Assembly (NCBI RefSeq): GCF_029867415.1
Contig: NC_081184.1
Coordinates: 80,574,364-80,638,363 of the forward strand
Direction: 5' to 3'
Source of the DNA: Vicia villosa
Lineage: Eukaryota > Streptophyta > Magnoliopsida > Fabales > Fabaceae
Length of the DNA: 64,000 bases
Below, piece by piece: positions 45,836-55,842 of this stretch. How positions within the stretch are numbered: position 1 is the first letter of the stretch; every line of letters starts with the position of its first letter. The translations under genes and the position numbers were made by a program. The notes under the pieces were generated by a model that was not told the DNA's origin, searched no databases, and saw only the letters and a list, made by a program, of their open reading frames with translations.

Positions 45836-48800
45836 CTACTATCCATCCCAATGAGAACCTTGTCCTCAAGGTTAGACCAACTTCTTGGAAGAACCGGCCC
45901 ACTAGAAGGCCCATGAATCAGCGGTGGAATAGGGTTAGCAGCAACATGGTGAGAGGTTTCCAGCTGTATTGTGGAGTTTGAATGAAGAGGACGCGTGGCA
46001 GTGGGAGGCTGTAGCAATTCCGAACGTTGCAAATCCAACGGTCCCATTGGCAGACCCGCGGGTAAGTTCACGGGTGGTTGGGAGAAAACTTTGGGCAGTG
46101 TGTCATTTAATGGGATAGGTTGGGAACAGCTGGAAGCACATGGTTTTGGTGGAATTGAAAACGCGGTTTGATGGACTGGTGGGCCACCATTCACGTGAGC
46201 AGGTAGGGAGGGTTGGAATCCAATGTGATCCAACGGTGCAGATGCTGGGATAAGGAGATCTGAAGGCTGCATGTGCTGCGTGAGTGGGAATTGTGTCTGG
46301 CGCGTGAGATTGGGAAAAGAGTCACAAGTGCTGTACTTTAAAGTCTTGGAAAAAGACTTAAAGTCTTTAGATAAGTCTTTTTTTTCAGAATGCGTAACTA
46401 CTTCTTTATCTCCTTTCTCTCCCAACGAATCTAATACCACAACCGAGTCTGCCATGGTGTTTTGCAAACCTTCTCCCCTTGAATCAAACACATTTCCGTC
46501 TTCATCCTCTTCCTCGTTTTCCTTCAGATTCTCCGGTAGAGGTAGCGGTACCACCGTTGGGTCTTGAGTATGAAAGTATCTAAGCTGAGAAACATGAAAG
46601 ACTGGGTGGATCTTAGAAGTCGGTGGTAGTTGCAGCTCATAGGCCACCGGACCGATTCGACGCAGAACAGGGAAGGGGCCAAAGTATCGCTTTGAAAGTT
46701 TCTGAGAAGTTCTTCGCTGAACAGATGTTTGTCGATAAGGTTGTAACTTTAGCAAAACCAGATCTCCAACCGCAAAGGTAATCTCTCTGCGCCGTTTATT
46801 TGCTTGTTCTTTCATGTTCTTCTGACTGCGTTGTAGATTGATCTTTAATGCATCGAGTACGGTTTGTCTTTGTTGTAGTGTTGAGTCCAGTAAAGGGATG
46901 GAAGAAAATCCTTTGACATAATCTTTCACTGCCGGTGGAGATCGACCGTAGAGAGCTTCGAAAGGCGTCATCTTAATAGAAGAGTGGAAGGTGGAGTTAT
47001 GCCAGAACTCAGCTAGATGAAGATATTTGAACCACTGTCTCGGGCTATCGCTTGTGAAACACCTTAGGTATGTTTCTAAACATCTGTTTAAGACCTCTGT
47101 TTGACCGTCAGTCTCGGGATGATAAGCGGTACTGTATTTCAGGGTCGTGCCTTGTACGCGGAAAAGTTCCTTCCAGAAAGTGCTCAAGAAGATTGGATCT
47201 CTGTCAGACACGATTGTTTTCGGGATACCGTGAAGTCTACAGATCTCAACTGAGAATCGCCGCGCCAGATCTACGGCGGAGAACTTTGGTGGTAACGCAA
47301 TGAAATGGGCAAACTTGGATAACCTGTCGCAGACAACCCAAATGACCGTATGCCCAAAAGACTTCGGAAGGTGAGTAATAAAATCCATGGACAAATCTTC
47401 CCAAACTTGTTTAGGAATTTCCAGTGGTTGTAACATCCCTTGTTTCTTTGTTGTGAGGTACTTGTTGTGTTGGCAAGAAGAACAGCACCGAACATAGTGC
47501 TTGACGTCTCTAGCTATGCCAGGCCAGCTGAAGGTGGCCGAGATACGAGCCAAAGTCGGTTTCAACCCTGAATGACCTGCAGACGGTGTGCTGTGACATT
47601 CCTTAAGCATCGAGGCTCTAAACTCCAAATCATCAGGTAGAAAAATACGATTTTTAAAGTACAATAGCCCTTGTTTGAACTCAAAATGTGTTTGCATCTT
47701 CTGGTTATTTAGACACTTAGTAACAAAATCTTGCCCTGTTTTGTTTTCTGCGTAGTACTGCTGAAGATGGGAAAGGAATGTAGGAATTGTGGAGGAGATT
47801 GCAAACATAAGGGAAGTCTCTTCTGGTTTTCTGCTCAAGGCGTCAGCCACGCTGTTCGTTTTTCCAGGTTTGTAAAAAATTTCGAAACTAAACCCTTGCA
47901 TTTTCGCCGCCCACTTTTGCTGTTCTGGTGTTTGAATTGTTTGAACCAAAAGATTTTTAAGACTTTTTTGATCTGTGAAAATATGGAAGTGTCTTCCAAT
48001 GAGGTACTGACGCCATTTTTTTACCGCTTCAGTTATTGCATACATCTCTCGAGCATAGACCGAAGCAGCTTGCAGTCTGTGGCATAGTTTCTTGCTGAAG
48101 AATGCTAAAGGGTGGCCGTCCTGTGAAAGAACAGCTCCAATGGCTACAGCAGAGGCATCAGTTTCAACAACAAAGATCTTGCTGAAATCAGGAAGAGAAA
48201 GAACAGGAGTGGCAGTCATGATTTTCTTTAAATTTGTAAACGCAGTCTCTGCATTTGTATTCCATGTAAACTTAGTAGTGGAACGTAATAAATCGGTGAG
48301 GGGAGCGGCGAGTGTGGCGTAGTGACGGACAAAACGTCTGTAAAAACCGGTGAGGCCCAAAAATCCCCTGAGTTGCGTGAGTGATAGTGGCTGCGGCCAA
48401 TCAACAATTGCTTGAATTTTGTCTGGATCAGGGGTAACGCCACTTAACGAAATGACATGACCTAGATAATCAACTTTAGGAACTGCAAAAACACACTTAG
48501 AAAGTTTTGCAACAAACTTATTTGAAGCAAGTAGGTCTAAAATCAAAGTCAAATGAAGTAAATGATCAGAATAAGAATTACTGTAAATTAAAATGTCATC
48601 GAAGAAAACTAAAACAAACCGTCTCAAGTAAGGTCTCAAGAGATCATTCATCGCCGATTGAAAGGTACTAGGAGCATTAGTTAGGCCAAAGGGCATCACC
48701 AAAAACTCATAGTGCCCGTCAAAGGTTCTAAATGCCGTCTTGTGAGTGTCTTCGGGTACAACCCTAATTTGATGGTAGCCTGACCGTAGGTCAATCTTTG

Positions 48801-51321
48801 TAAATAAAGTAGCAGAACCCAACTCATCAAAAAGCTCATCAATGGTGGGAATGGGAAATCGGTCTCGTATAGTTACTGCATTCAATGCACGATAGTCAAC
48901 ACAAAAACGCCATGAACCGTCTTTCTTGCGGACTAGGAGAACTGGGGAGGAAAAAGGGCTAGTACTTGGTTTTATTATGCCGTCACATAACATCTCATGA
49001 ATTAGGGTAGTCATTGCTTCTTTTTGTGAATGAGGATAGCGATAAGGTCGAACATTGATGGGAGGTGTATTGGGGTTTAAAGGGATGTGGTGATCATGTG
49101 GACGACTAGGAGGTAAACCATGTGGAGCTTGGAAAACCGTAGGATACGATTTGATAAGGGCAGCTATTTCTGGTGGTGGAGTGATAGGTGGGTTTTCATG
49201 GGAGTTAGGTGGATCGTTTTGGATTGGTTCAATGCATGGTTGGTAAATTAAAAGGTGCATGGATGCAACTGAGTCAGTATGTAAGAGATGGCAAAGTTGG
49301 GTGAAAGTAGAAGGGGAGGGGGTCTGGGTAGCATCACCTTGAATAGTAATCTGTTTAGACTCATAGGTGAAAGAAATTTCTGGAATAGAAAAATCAGCGA
49401 CAATGGGGCCAAGGGTACGCAACCATTCCATTCCCAATACTACATCAGCTCCTTCAATTGGGATTAAGTAAAAAGGAATAATGAACAATTGGTCCTGAAG
49501 TGTGATAGGGACTTTAGAACATAGACCTGAACATTGTAGCTTAGAGCCATTTCCCACCATGACAGAAAAATTAGGGATGTGAGTATTAGGTATTTTGAGG
49601 TGTGTTGCGATTCGAGGTTGGAGGATGTTATGAGTACTGCCCGTATCTATGAGAACAGAGACAACCAGCCCATCAATCAGTCCCTTAAACTTCAACGTCT
49701 TTGGAGAGAATTGCCCACTTGCAGCTTGTGGTGAGAGCTGAAAATAAGTTTCATCGATGTCTGTGTTCAAAACAGCCTCTGAAGGAATATCTTCGCTGAT
49801 GTCATCATTGGCAGCTGTTGAAATTTCATCATCAACCATAAGTAATAAGAATTTTCCATTTGAACACTTATGACCCGGAATAAACTTTTCATCGCAGTTA
49901 AAACATAATCCCTGGGCCCTTCTTTCGGCCTGTTGTGTTGGTGTAATCCGTCGAATTGGAAAACGTGGAAGGGAGGTGGGTTGAGAGTTAGCTGGTTTGG
50001 AGACAGCAGCCATAGTTGGTGAAAGTGGGGTTTGTTTAGGATTGTTAGGTTGGAAAGGGGTACTGCCATATGGGCCTTTGAACTTGGGTTTAGAGTCCTT
50101 TAGCTTTGCTTCAATGAGTTTAGCGAGGCCTATTGCATGAGTGATGGATTGAGGGCGCTGAACAGCTAATTCACTACGGATTTCAGGAATTAAACCGGAG
50201 ATAAAACAATTAAGAATTGCATCCGGGGGTAATCCAATGACACGGTTTCCCAATTTTTCAAAGCTGGCTTGGTATTCCGTAACAGACCCATGCTGTCTAA
50301 GTTTGAACAATTGAGCTTGATGGTTTTCGTACGTTGAGGGACCGAAACGTAGTTCCAAAGCCCTTGAAAAAGCTTCCCAAGTAGTAAGTTCATTGCTTTG
50401 AAACATCCATTTATACCAACCAAGCGCCTCACCTTTCATATAAAAGGCTGCCATAGGTAAGCGATTCTCAAATGGAATACTATAAAAAGCAAAGAATTGC
50501 TCCGCTTGAAAAAGCCATTCTAAAGCATCCGTTCCGTCAAAGTAATTTAACTCAATTTTTGGGTGTCGAAAACCAGAATTAGGTGAGGGGGAAAATGGAA
50601 TTTGGGTGGCTTGAGGGGTATAAGGGTAAGAAGCGTATGAGGGTGGTTGGGTGACGGCTGGGATTTGGGAAAAAGAAGTATAAGGTGGGTTTGGGGGGTG
50701 TGTTAAAAATTGAGGGGGCTGTGTGTAATTTGGGGGAAAAGGATTTGTAAATGAGGTGGAATAAGGATTTGTAAAAGATGTGGAATAAGGGCAGAATGCA
50801 GAATTGGATGTGTGGATTGATGAAATAGGGCGAGTAAAGGTGGACGAAGGGGGTGGTGGTGGGGTATAAAGTTGGGTTGAGATAAGGGTGGAGTTGATTT
50901 GGGGAGATGAGGACGTGAAATTCATGTTAGGGTTCCCCAAGGTAGTTCTGGTGGTAGAAAAAGGAGGAGATGTAGGGGTAGATCTGGTTGTAGGGATGGG
51001 GGTAGATGTAGGGGTAGATCTGGTGGTGGAGGTGGGGATAGGTGTAGGGTTAGATCTAGGTATAGCAGCAGCTGCTGTCATTGCTGCAAATTGCTGGTTC
51101 ATAAGAGCTGTAAGGGCAGCAAAGTTGTTGTTCATGGTGGACTCCAAGTTTGTGTGGTTTGTGTGGATCTGCCCTAGCTGTAAAGATACAGCTTGGTTAT
51201 TAGCTTCCATGGAAGATTCAAGATTCTCATGGGTAGAAATTAGGTTTTCAATACGTTGATTTGTGGCATGAAGAGTATCTTCAATGTCTTTGGGTGTAGG
51301 ATTGGCGGGTTTGGGAGGCAT
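45775..51321 (-). CDS. F gag-pol polyprotein, 1848 aa, intact
   Basis: The start is taken as ATG 51321 (MPPKPANPTPKD); the frame is also open for eight codons upstream without an ATG. Domains in order: N-terminal coiled coil; Thr/Pro-rich region; gag core (FRHPKIELNYFDGTDALEWL); knuckle CFNCDEKFIPGHKC; protease VLIDTGSTHNIL; RT with FCVDYRALNAVTIRDRFPIP and catalytic VFFDDILIYS; RNase H (ETDAS, ADALSRK); integrase HHCC (HSTPSAGHS, CCSSCQ) and D,D,E (MDFITHLP, VSDRDPIF, DGQTEVLNRC); GPF motif RYFGPFPVLRRIG; then HPVFHVSQLR. Where a chromodomain is expected there are about 270 low-complexity residues, then NLEDKV and a tail ending KPTWLQDYVMN. All catalytic residues are present. Confidence 0.95.
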   Translation of the reverse strand: MPPKPANPTPKDIEDTLHATNQRIENLISTHENLESSMEANNQAVSLQLGQIHTNHTNLESTMNNNFAALTALMNQQFAAMTAAAAIPRSNPTPIPTSTTRSTPTSTPIPTTRSTPTSPPFSTTRTTLGNPNMNFTSSSPQINSTLISTQLYTPPPPPSSTFTRPISSIHTSNSAFCPYSTSFTNPYSTSFTNPFPPNYTQPPQFLTHPPNPPYTSFSQIPAVTQPPSYASYPYTPQATQIPFSPSPNSGFRHPKIELNYFDGTDALEWLFQAEQFFAFYSIPFENRLPMAAFYMKGEALGWYKWMFQSNELTTWEAFSRALELRFGPSTYENHQAQLFKLRQHGSVTEYQASFEKLGNRVIGLPPDAILNCFISGLIPEIRSELAVQRPQSITHAIGLAKLIEAKLKDSKPKFKGPYGSTPFQPNNPKQTPLSPTMAAVSKPANSQPTSLPRFPIRRITPTQQAERRAQGLCFNCDEKFIPGHKCSNGKFLLLMVDDEISTAANDDISEDIPSEAVLNTDIDETYFQLSPQAASGQFSPKTLKFKGLIDGLVVSVLIDTGSTHNILQPRIATHLKIPNTHIPNFSVMVGNGSKLQCSGLCSKVPITLQDQLFIIPFYLIPIEGADVVLGMEWLRTLGPIVADFSIPEISFTYESKQITIQGDATQTPSPSTFTQLCHLLHTDSVASMHLLIYQPCIEPIQNDPPNSHENPPITPPPEIAALIKSYPTVFQAPHGLPPSRPHDHHIPLNPNTPPINVRPYRYPHSQKEAMTTLIHEMLCDGIIKPSTSPFSSPVLLVRKKDGSWRFCVDYRALNAVTIRDRFPIPTIDELFDELGSATLFTKIDLRSGYHQIRVVPEDTHKTAFRTFDGHYEFLVMPFGLTNAPSTFQSAMNDLLRPYLRRFVLVFFDDILIYSNSYSDHLLHLTLILDLLASNKFVAKLSKCVFAVPKVDYLGHVISLSGVTPDPDKIQAIVDWPQPLSLTQLRGFLGLTGFYRRFVRHYATLAAPLTDLLRSTTKFTWNTNAETAFTNLKKIMTATPVLSLPDFSKIFVVETDASAVAIGAVLSQDGHPLAFFSKKLCHRLQAASVYAREMYAITEAVKKWRQYLIGRHFHIFTDQKSLKNLLVQTIQTPEQQKWAAKMQGFSFEIFYKPGKTNSVADALSRKPEETSLMFAISSTIPTFLSHLQQYYAENKTGQDFVTKCLNNQKMQTHFEFKQGLLYFKNRIFLPDDLEFRASMLKECHSTPSAGHSGLKPTLARISATFSWPGIARDVKHYVRCCSSCQHNKYLTTKKQGMLQPLEIPKQVWEDLSMDFITHLPKSFGHTVIWVVCDRLSKFAHFIALPPKFSAVDLARRFSVEICRLHGIPKTIVSDRDPIFLSTFWKELFRVQGTTLKYSTAYHPETDGQTEVLNRCLETYLRCFTSDSPRQWFKYLHLAEFWHNSTFHSSIKMTPFEALYGRSPPAVKDYVKGFSSIPLLDSTLQQRQTVLDALKINLQRSQKNMKEQANKRRREITFAVGDLVLLKLQPYRQTSVQRRTSQKLSKRYFGPFPVLRRIGPVAYELQLPPTSKIHPVFHVSQLRYFHTQDPTVVPLPLPENLKENEEEDEDGNVFDSRGEGLQNTMADSVVVLDSLGEKGDKEVVTHSEKKDLSKDFKSFSKTLKYSTCDSFPNLTRQTQFPLTQHMQPSDLLIPASAPLDHIGFQPSLPAHVNGGPPVHQTAFSIPPKPCASSCSQPIPLNDTLPKVFSQPPVNLPAGLPMGPLDLQRSELLQPPTATRPLHSNSTIQLETSHHVAANPIPPLIHGPSSGPVLPRSWSNLEDKVLIGMDSSDRPNRIVRKPTWLQDYVMN

Positions 51322-51346
51322 TGAGAGGGGAGATGAAAGCACCAAT

Positions 51347-51623
51347 TGATAAGAGGGGTTTTGCTACTACCATAAACTAGGGTTCTACTCAAAGAAAAAA
51401 GAGATAAAACTTGAGACAATAATAAAATTAGTTTTCATTCAGCATGCTAAGAAATAGAGGCTGCAGCTCTATAAATACAAGATATAAAAATATGGGCCTT
51501 GGGTAACACTGGTTCGGCCCACTTGGAGGAAAACATAAAAAGCTGAACTTAAAAATAAGGATTTAATTCATAACATAGTCTTGAAGCCATGTGGGCTTCC
51601 TCACAATTCTGTTGGGCCTATCA
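51347..51623 (-). repeat. F 5' LTR (277 bp)
   Basis: Near-identical to 45559-45835. On the sense strand the LTR ends CTTATCA, followed by ATTGGTGCTTTCATC and, 25 nt after the LTR, the gag ATG. Confidence 0.95.
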
Positions 51624-52090
51624 ATGTGCTATTCGATTCGTCTAGAACTCGCCGTTGCGTGTGATGAATCGGTACTGATCTTGTTTCAGCGTCGTTGTTG
51701 GACTGAACATGTACTGAAGAGGTTGAAAGCTGATTTTTGTGTGTAATTTCCTTTCGTTGTGATTACGTTGTGTTCGGATGCTTGTTGAAGCACATGTCGT
51801 GAAGTTACGAAGTTGCTTGAAAATATTCGATCCGATTTGAAATCGCAGAATTGCCTTGGCTTCGAATTGTGTTGTGAATTTGTCTCTGGAATATTGTTGT
51901 TTGAGTTCGATCGGCGAATCCTCATAGCAGAAATCGTGCCGGTTTTGCAGCGACAGAGAAACTCAATTCACTGCTGTGTTGAGCTAATCTGGGTCTGCAA
52001 CGGTTTTCATCCTCCCAATTGCTTGTTCTTATTCTTTCCCTTCCTCAAAACAATGATTAGTGACGAGTTACGATAGAGAGTGGCTGAAGG

Positions 52091-52237
52091 TTAAATTAAA
52101 AATCTGCAGGTTTGTGCTTTTGAAAGGTGGTAATGGATAGTTGCGAGATCGGGGAAAACACCGACATTGTGCTCCTTCTTTTCATTGAATTTCCTGCAAA
52201 ATAATTGAACAAAGTGGTGTTGGTCTACTTGATGCAT
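52091..52237 (-). CDS. LTR E leader ORF, 48 aa, unrecognised
   Basis: The ORF lies about 90 nt after a - strand TATAAAAA (52330-52323) and is preceded by one tiny upstream ORF. It starts MHQVDQHHFVQLFCRKF. It has no recognised domain and could be chance. Confidence 0.15.
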   Translation of the reverse strand: MHQVDQHHFVQLFCRKFNEKKEHNVGVFPDLATIHYHLSKAQTCRFLI

Positions 52238-52689
52238 ATGTGTTAGTTGTGAGAGTGAGAATAGGTTAGCATTGGAAGAGTTTATGTAAGTGGAGAGGGA
52301 AATAAGGGTTCCCGAAGTCCTCTTTTTATAGTGAAGAAATTAGGTAAACTAAAAATATAATTAAATCACAATTTGATGACAATTATCAATAATAATTAAA
52401 ATTTGAAATCAAATTTGATTTGATCTTAAAATTATAATTATTTTGATCAATTTAATAGAAACTATCCTAAAATAAAAATGGAATAAAATTAATTTAAATA
52501 TTTTTTGTATTTTGTATTTTTTTTTTTACTAAAAAAGCATGAAATCAAGATTTAAATGGAGAATTAATATTTTTGAAAATTGATTAAAATAAAAAACGAA
52601 AATTCAATTTAATTAATAAAAAAAGACATTTTTCCGATAAAAAAATAAAGTTAGTAACAAAATAAAAAGATGGAAAAAATGTTAGAAGT

Positions 52690-52750
52690 GAGATTCTAAC
52701 CCTGGACCTTGTACCCACAAGCCTTACCTTCTTACCAATTGTGCTAAGTT
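52690..52750 (-). repeat. tRNA-like module in LTR E
   Basis: On the - strand: A box TAGCACAATTGGTAAGA (close to TRGCNCAGTNGGTA), an anticodon-arm-like CTTGTGGGTACAAG hairpin, and B box GGTTAGAATCT (9 of 11). It is the most tRNA-like of the four modules, yet no complete acceptor stem is seen. Confidence 0.5.
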
Positions 52751-52763
52751 ATTTATTTGAAAT

Positions 52764-52939
52764 AAAAAGCCAGTTAAAAAGGTATGAAGCATAGACGGAC
52801 ATTTTCTATTTATTAAAATATAAATAATTTAAGAGTAAATTATTATATTTTAAAAAGCCAGTTAAAAAGGTATGAAGCATAGACGGACATTTTCTATTTA
52901 TTAAAATATAAATAATTTAAGAGTAAATTATTATATTTT
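52764..52939. repeat. 88-bp tandem duplication in LTR E
   Basis: The unit containing gccagttaaaaaggtatgaa is repeated 88 bp later with no difference that I can see. Confidence 0.9.
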
Positions 52940-53072
52940 AAAATAGACTTTAAATCGAATATTTATAAAAAATTCAAGACGTCAATGTGAATGACCTCAA
53001 AATTTTATAAAAAATCCAATTTTGAAATAATTTGAATATTTGAATATGGTGGGCAAATTTTGGGGTATGACA

Positions 53073-55830
53073 GGAGGCATTACCAAAGGAACAAAGAGGC
53101 TAAGAAGGAGGCTTCAACATCACAAGGGAAGGTTGTCAAACCTCAAGAACAAAAGAGGTACTATCCAAAGGGAAAGCTAAACAAGAAGGAGAAGATCATA
53201 GCAAATCAGAGGCTAGCCATGAGAGTAGTGCTTCTAAGAGATAAGGAAATAGTCTTGACATAGAATACGAAGTACACTCCGTTGCCTGAAGAAGGAGAAC
53301 CTGGTTATGATCCACTCCCAAAAGATGAGATGATCGAAGACAATTTGGACGGTGAAGATTTCATTATTAATTGCAGCATTGTGTTTGTTCTACCTACTGA
53401 ATTTGATCGAGTATCGGAGGTATCGGAAGTAGAAGAAGATTTCCTACCACAAAAAAGCGTCTGGTGAGAAACCATTATGCTACTATGATATGAATAGCGG
53501 TGTGGTAGAAGAGAAAAAAAGTTGTGTTTGAAAAGCCTAACCCAGGGATGATGTATCATCTCAAACCCTTGTTCTTAAGAGCTAAAGTGGATGGAATGCT
53601 TGTGAACAAATATTTTTTCCACGGTGGAGGGGAAGTTGTTAATTTGATACCTACCGCTTTGTTCAACAGGATGAGAAAGTGTGGTTCTGAACTTCGACCA
53701 TATAACATGGTTATTTCCAATTAATAAGGGAGAGCCATCAACATATTTTGAGTTATTCAGGTGGAATTGGTTGTTGGTACAACAACTAGGTCGACATTGT
53801 TCATGGTAATAGAGTCCATGGCAAATTACAATTTATTGTTAGGCCGGGAATGGATTCATGGGATAGGGACTGTCACATCGACTTTTTATCAAAGAATCTC
53901 AATCTGGTGGAAAGACGGCATCGTCGAAAACATCGTAGTCGATCAAAGCTATTGCAAAATCAATGAAACCAAAGTTAGGAGGAAATCTTTCGACCAACAT
54001 TTATAAAATGTGGCACCTTGTAATGATGCTACAAAATTTTATACCCCCAATGAAAATGTTGGCCATTTTCTAATTTTGGATCCTCATTACGGATTCATCT
54101 GGGATACTGAAGGGACAACAGAACCTGAAAGGGTAAATCCACCTACGGGATGGCATGTGGTCGAAAATAATGACCATTGAGCCCGAAGGCTTGGCTCGAA
54201 TTTCGGGGTATATGGTTGAAAACAAAATAAAATCGACTCTAAAAGGTGAGAAACAACAAAATTTGGCTGTCAAAGCTAAAGTCAAATATAGTGAGAAGGG
54301 CCTATCTGGCCAAACAATAGCTTCACAAGCTGAAGGCAGATTGTATTTACAACAACAATCCTTTGGGATTTGAGAAAGATCCAGTGAATTCACAACAGAA
54401 AATGCAAGCCCAAGATCCATTAGGGGAAGTGGACTTGGGAGATGGCGGCGCAAAAAGGCCAATGTACATAAGCATAAAAGTGGAATCCAAGATGAAAAAG
54501 TGAAGTTGATTAAATTATTAAAAGAATACAAAGATTGATTTGCTTGGGATTATGGCGAAATGCCTGGTTTAAGTCGAAATATGGTAGAACATTGATTACC
54601 GATTCAACCAGGAAAGAGGCCAATTAAACAACAACCTCAGAGGTTTTCCCTAAAAATCACAATAAAAATTAAGCAAGAAATCGAAAGATTGCTTAAAATC
54701 AAGTTTATTTGAAATGCAAGGTAGGTCGAATGGTTAGCTGATATTGTACATGTGATAAAGAAAAATGGAACTCTTCGAGTTTGCATAGATTTTGGAGATT
54801 TGAATAATGCAACTCCTAAAGATGAATGTTTGATGCCAATGGCAGAAATGTTGGTTGATTCAGAAGCACGTTTCAAATATTTAAGTATGCTCAATGGATA
54901 TTTTGGATATAATCAAATTTTTATAGACGAAGAAAATATACCTAAAACAGCATTTTGATACCCAGGTGCTCTAGGAACTTATGATTGGGTTGTGTTACCT
55001 TTTGGTTTATAAAATGCAGGAGCAACCTACCAAAGATCTATGAATCCTATGTGTCATGATTTTATAGAAAATTATACATTGATGATATTGTGATAAAGTC
55101 CTTGTCAGAAGAGGGCCATTTGGACCACCTTCGACGATCTTTTAAAAGAATGAGAAAATATGGATTGAAAATGAATGCACTAAAGTGTGCTTTTGGTGTA
55201 CATGCACGAGACTTTTTAGGCTTCGTCATGCACAAAAAAAGGCATTGAGATCAACCAAAACAAAACAAAGGCAATTTTGAATCTCAAGCCTCCTTCAACG
55301 AAGAAGCAGTTATAATCTTTGTTAGGGAAAATCAATTTCTTGAGAAGATTTATATCAAATCTAAGTGGCAAAACGAAGGTCTTCTCACCATTACTCAAAA
55401 TCAAAAAAGAGAGTGATTTCTGTTGGGGAAAAGAGAAATGATAGGCTTTCAATGAGATCACGACTTATTTAACAAATCCTCCTATTTTATTGACTCCTAG
55501 TAGAAATAAGAGTATGAGACTGTATATAGCTGCATCTGACTTGACAACAAAAAGTATGTTAGCCCAAGAGGATGATAATGGTGTCGATAGACCTATTTAC
55601 TACCTCAGTCCAGTATTAATAGATGCAGAAACTAGATGCAATATGATTGAAAACCTGTGTTTATGCTTGTAATTTTCATGTACAAAATTGAAGCAATATA
55701 TTAAACCAGTTGATGTTTATGTTTATTCAAACTTTGATGCAATTAAACACACGTTGTCAAAGCCTATCTTGTATTTTGTGGATTGATTCACAATGTTGAT
55801 GGTGTGTTGGTCCACAGTTTTACGGGTATA
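53073..55830 (+). pseudogene. G: decayed Tat-lineage gag-pol (host of E)
   Basis: Fragments in + strand frames follow Tat order. Gag tail (KEASTSQGKVVKPQEQKRYY); protease region with KPLFLRAKVDGMLVNKYFF where the active site is FHGGGEVVNLIP in place of DGGA; NYNLLLGREWIHGIGTVTST; a PPTGWHVVEN linker; RT pieces VCIDFGDLNNATPKDECLMP, NGYFGYNQIFIDEE, YIDDIVIKS and MRKYGLKMNALKCAFGV; RNase H piece PIYYLSPVLIDAETRCNMIE. Dozens of stops and frameshifts occur. It is the oldest layer of the stack. No LTR of G is visible; the left part lies beyond E. Confidence 0.8.
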
Positions 55831-55842
55831 ATTAGTTATTAC

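Larger units (their letters stand above)
45559..51623 (-). mobile_element. F: young intact Ty3/gypsy element, 6065 bp
   Basis: Two 277-bp LTRs (45559-45835 and 51347-51623) differ at one base that I can see (T at about 45675, C at about 51463) and are flanked by a perfect 5-bp duplication. One uninterrupted ORF fills the interior and runs into the 3' LTR. Short LTRs, a single gag-pol ORF and the CX2CX7HXC-type knuckle point to a Reina-like plant chromovirus, but no chromodomain core is visible. It is the youngest insertion in the window and could be recently active. Confidence 0.92.
41259..53072 (-). mobile_element. E: Ogre/Tat-like element; 5' LTR and shortened interior visible, split by F
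   Basis: Sense order is right to left: 5' LTR 53072-43425 (3578 bp without F), PBS 43420-43404, leader, a 100-bp-period array, a gag zinc-knuckle fragment, then element A at 41258. ORF1 and the gag N-terminus, expected between leader and zinc knuckle, are absent. The rest of E would lie beyond A, outside the window. U5 and leader resemble element C. Its right end inserts into element G at 53073. Confidence 0.7.

Noticed and set aside
47070..51259. Long forward ORFs (75-123 codons) across F
   Set aside because: They are antisense shadows of the intact 1848-codon gag-pol frame and carry no recognisable domain.
51322..51345. Upstream start for the F polyprotein at 51345
   Set aside because: It would need a non-ATG codon in the PBS region; ATG 51321 is the first ATG and gives a normal N-terminus.
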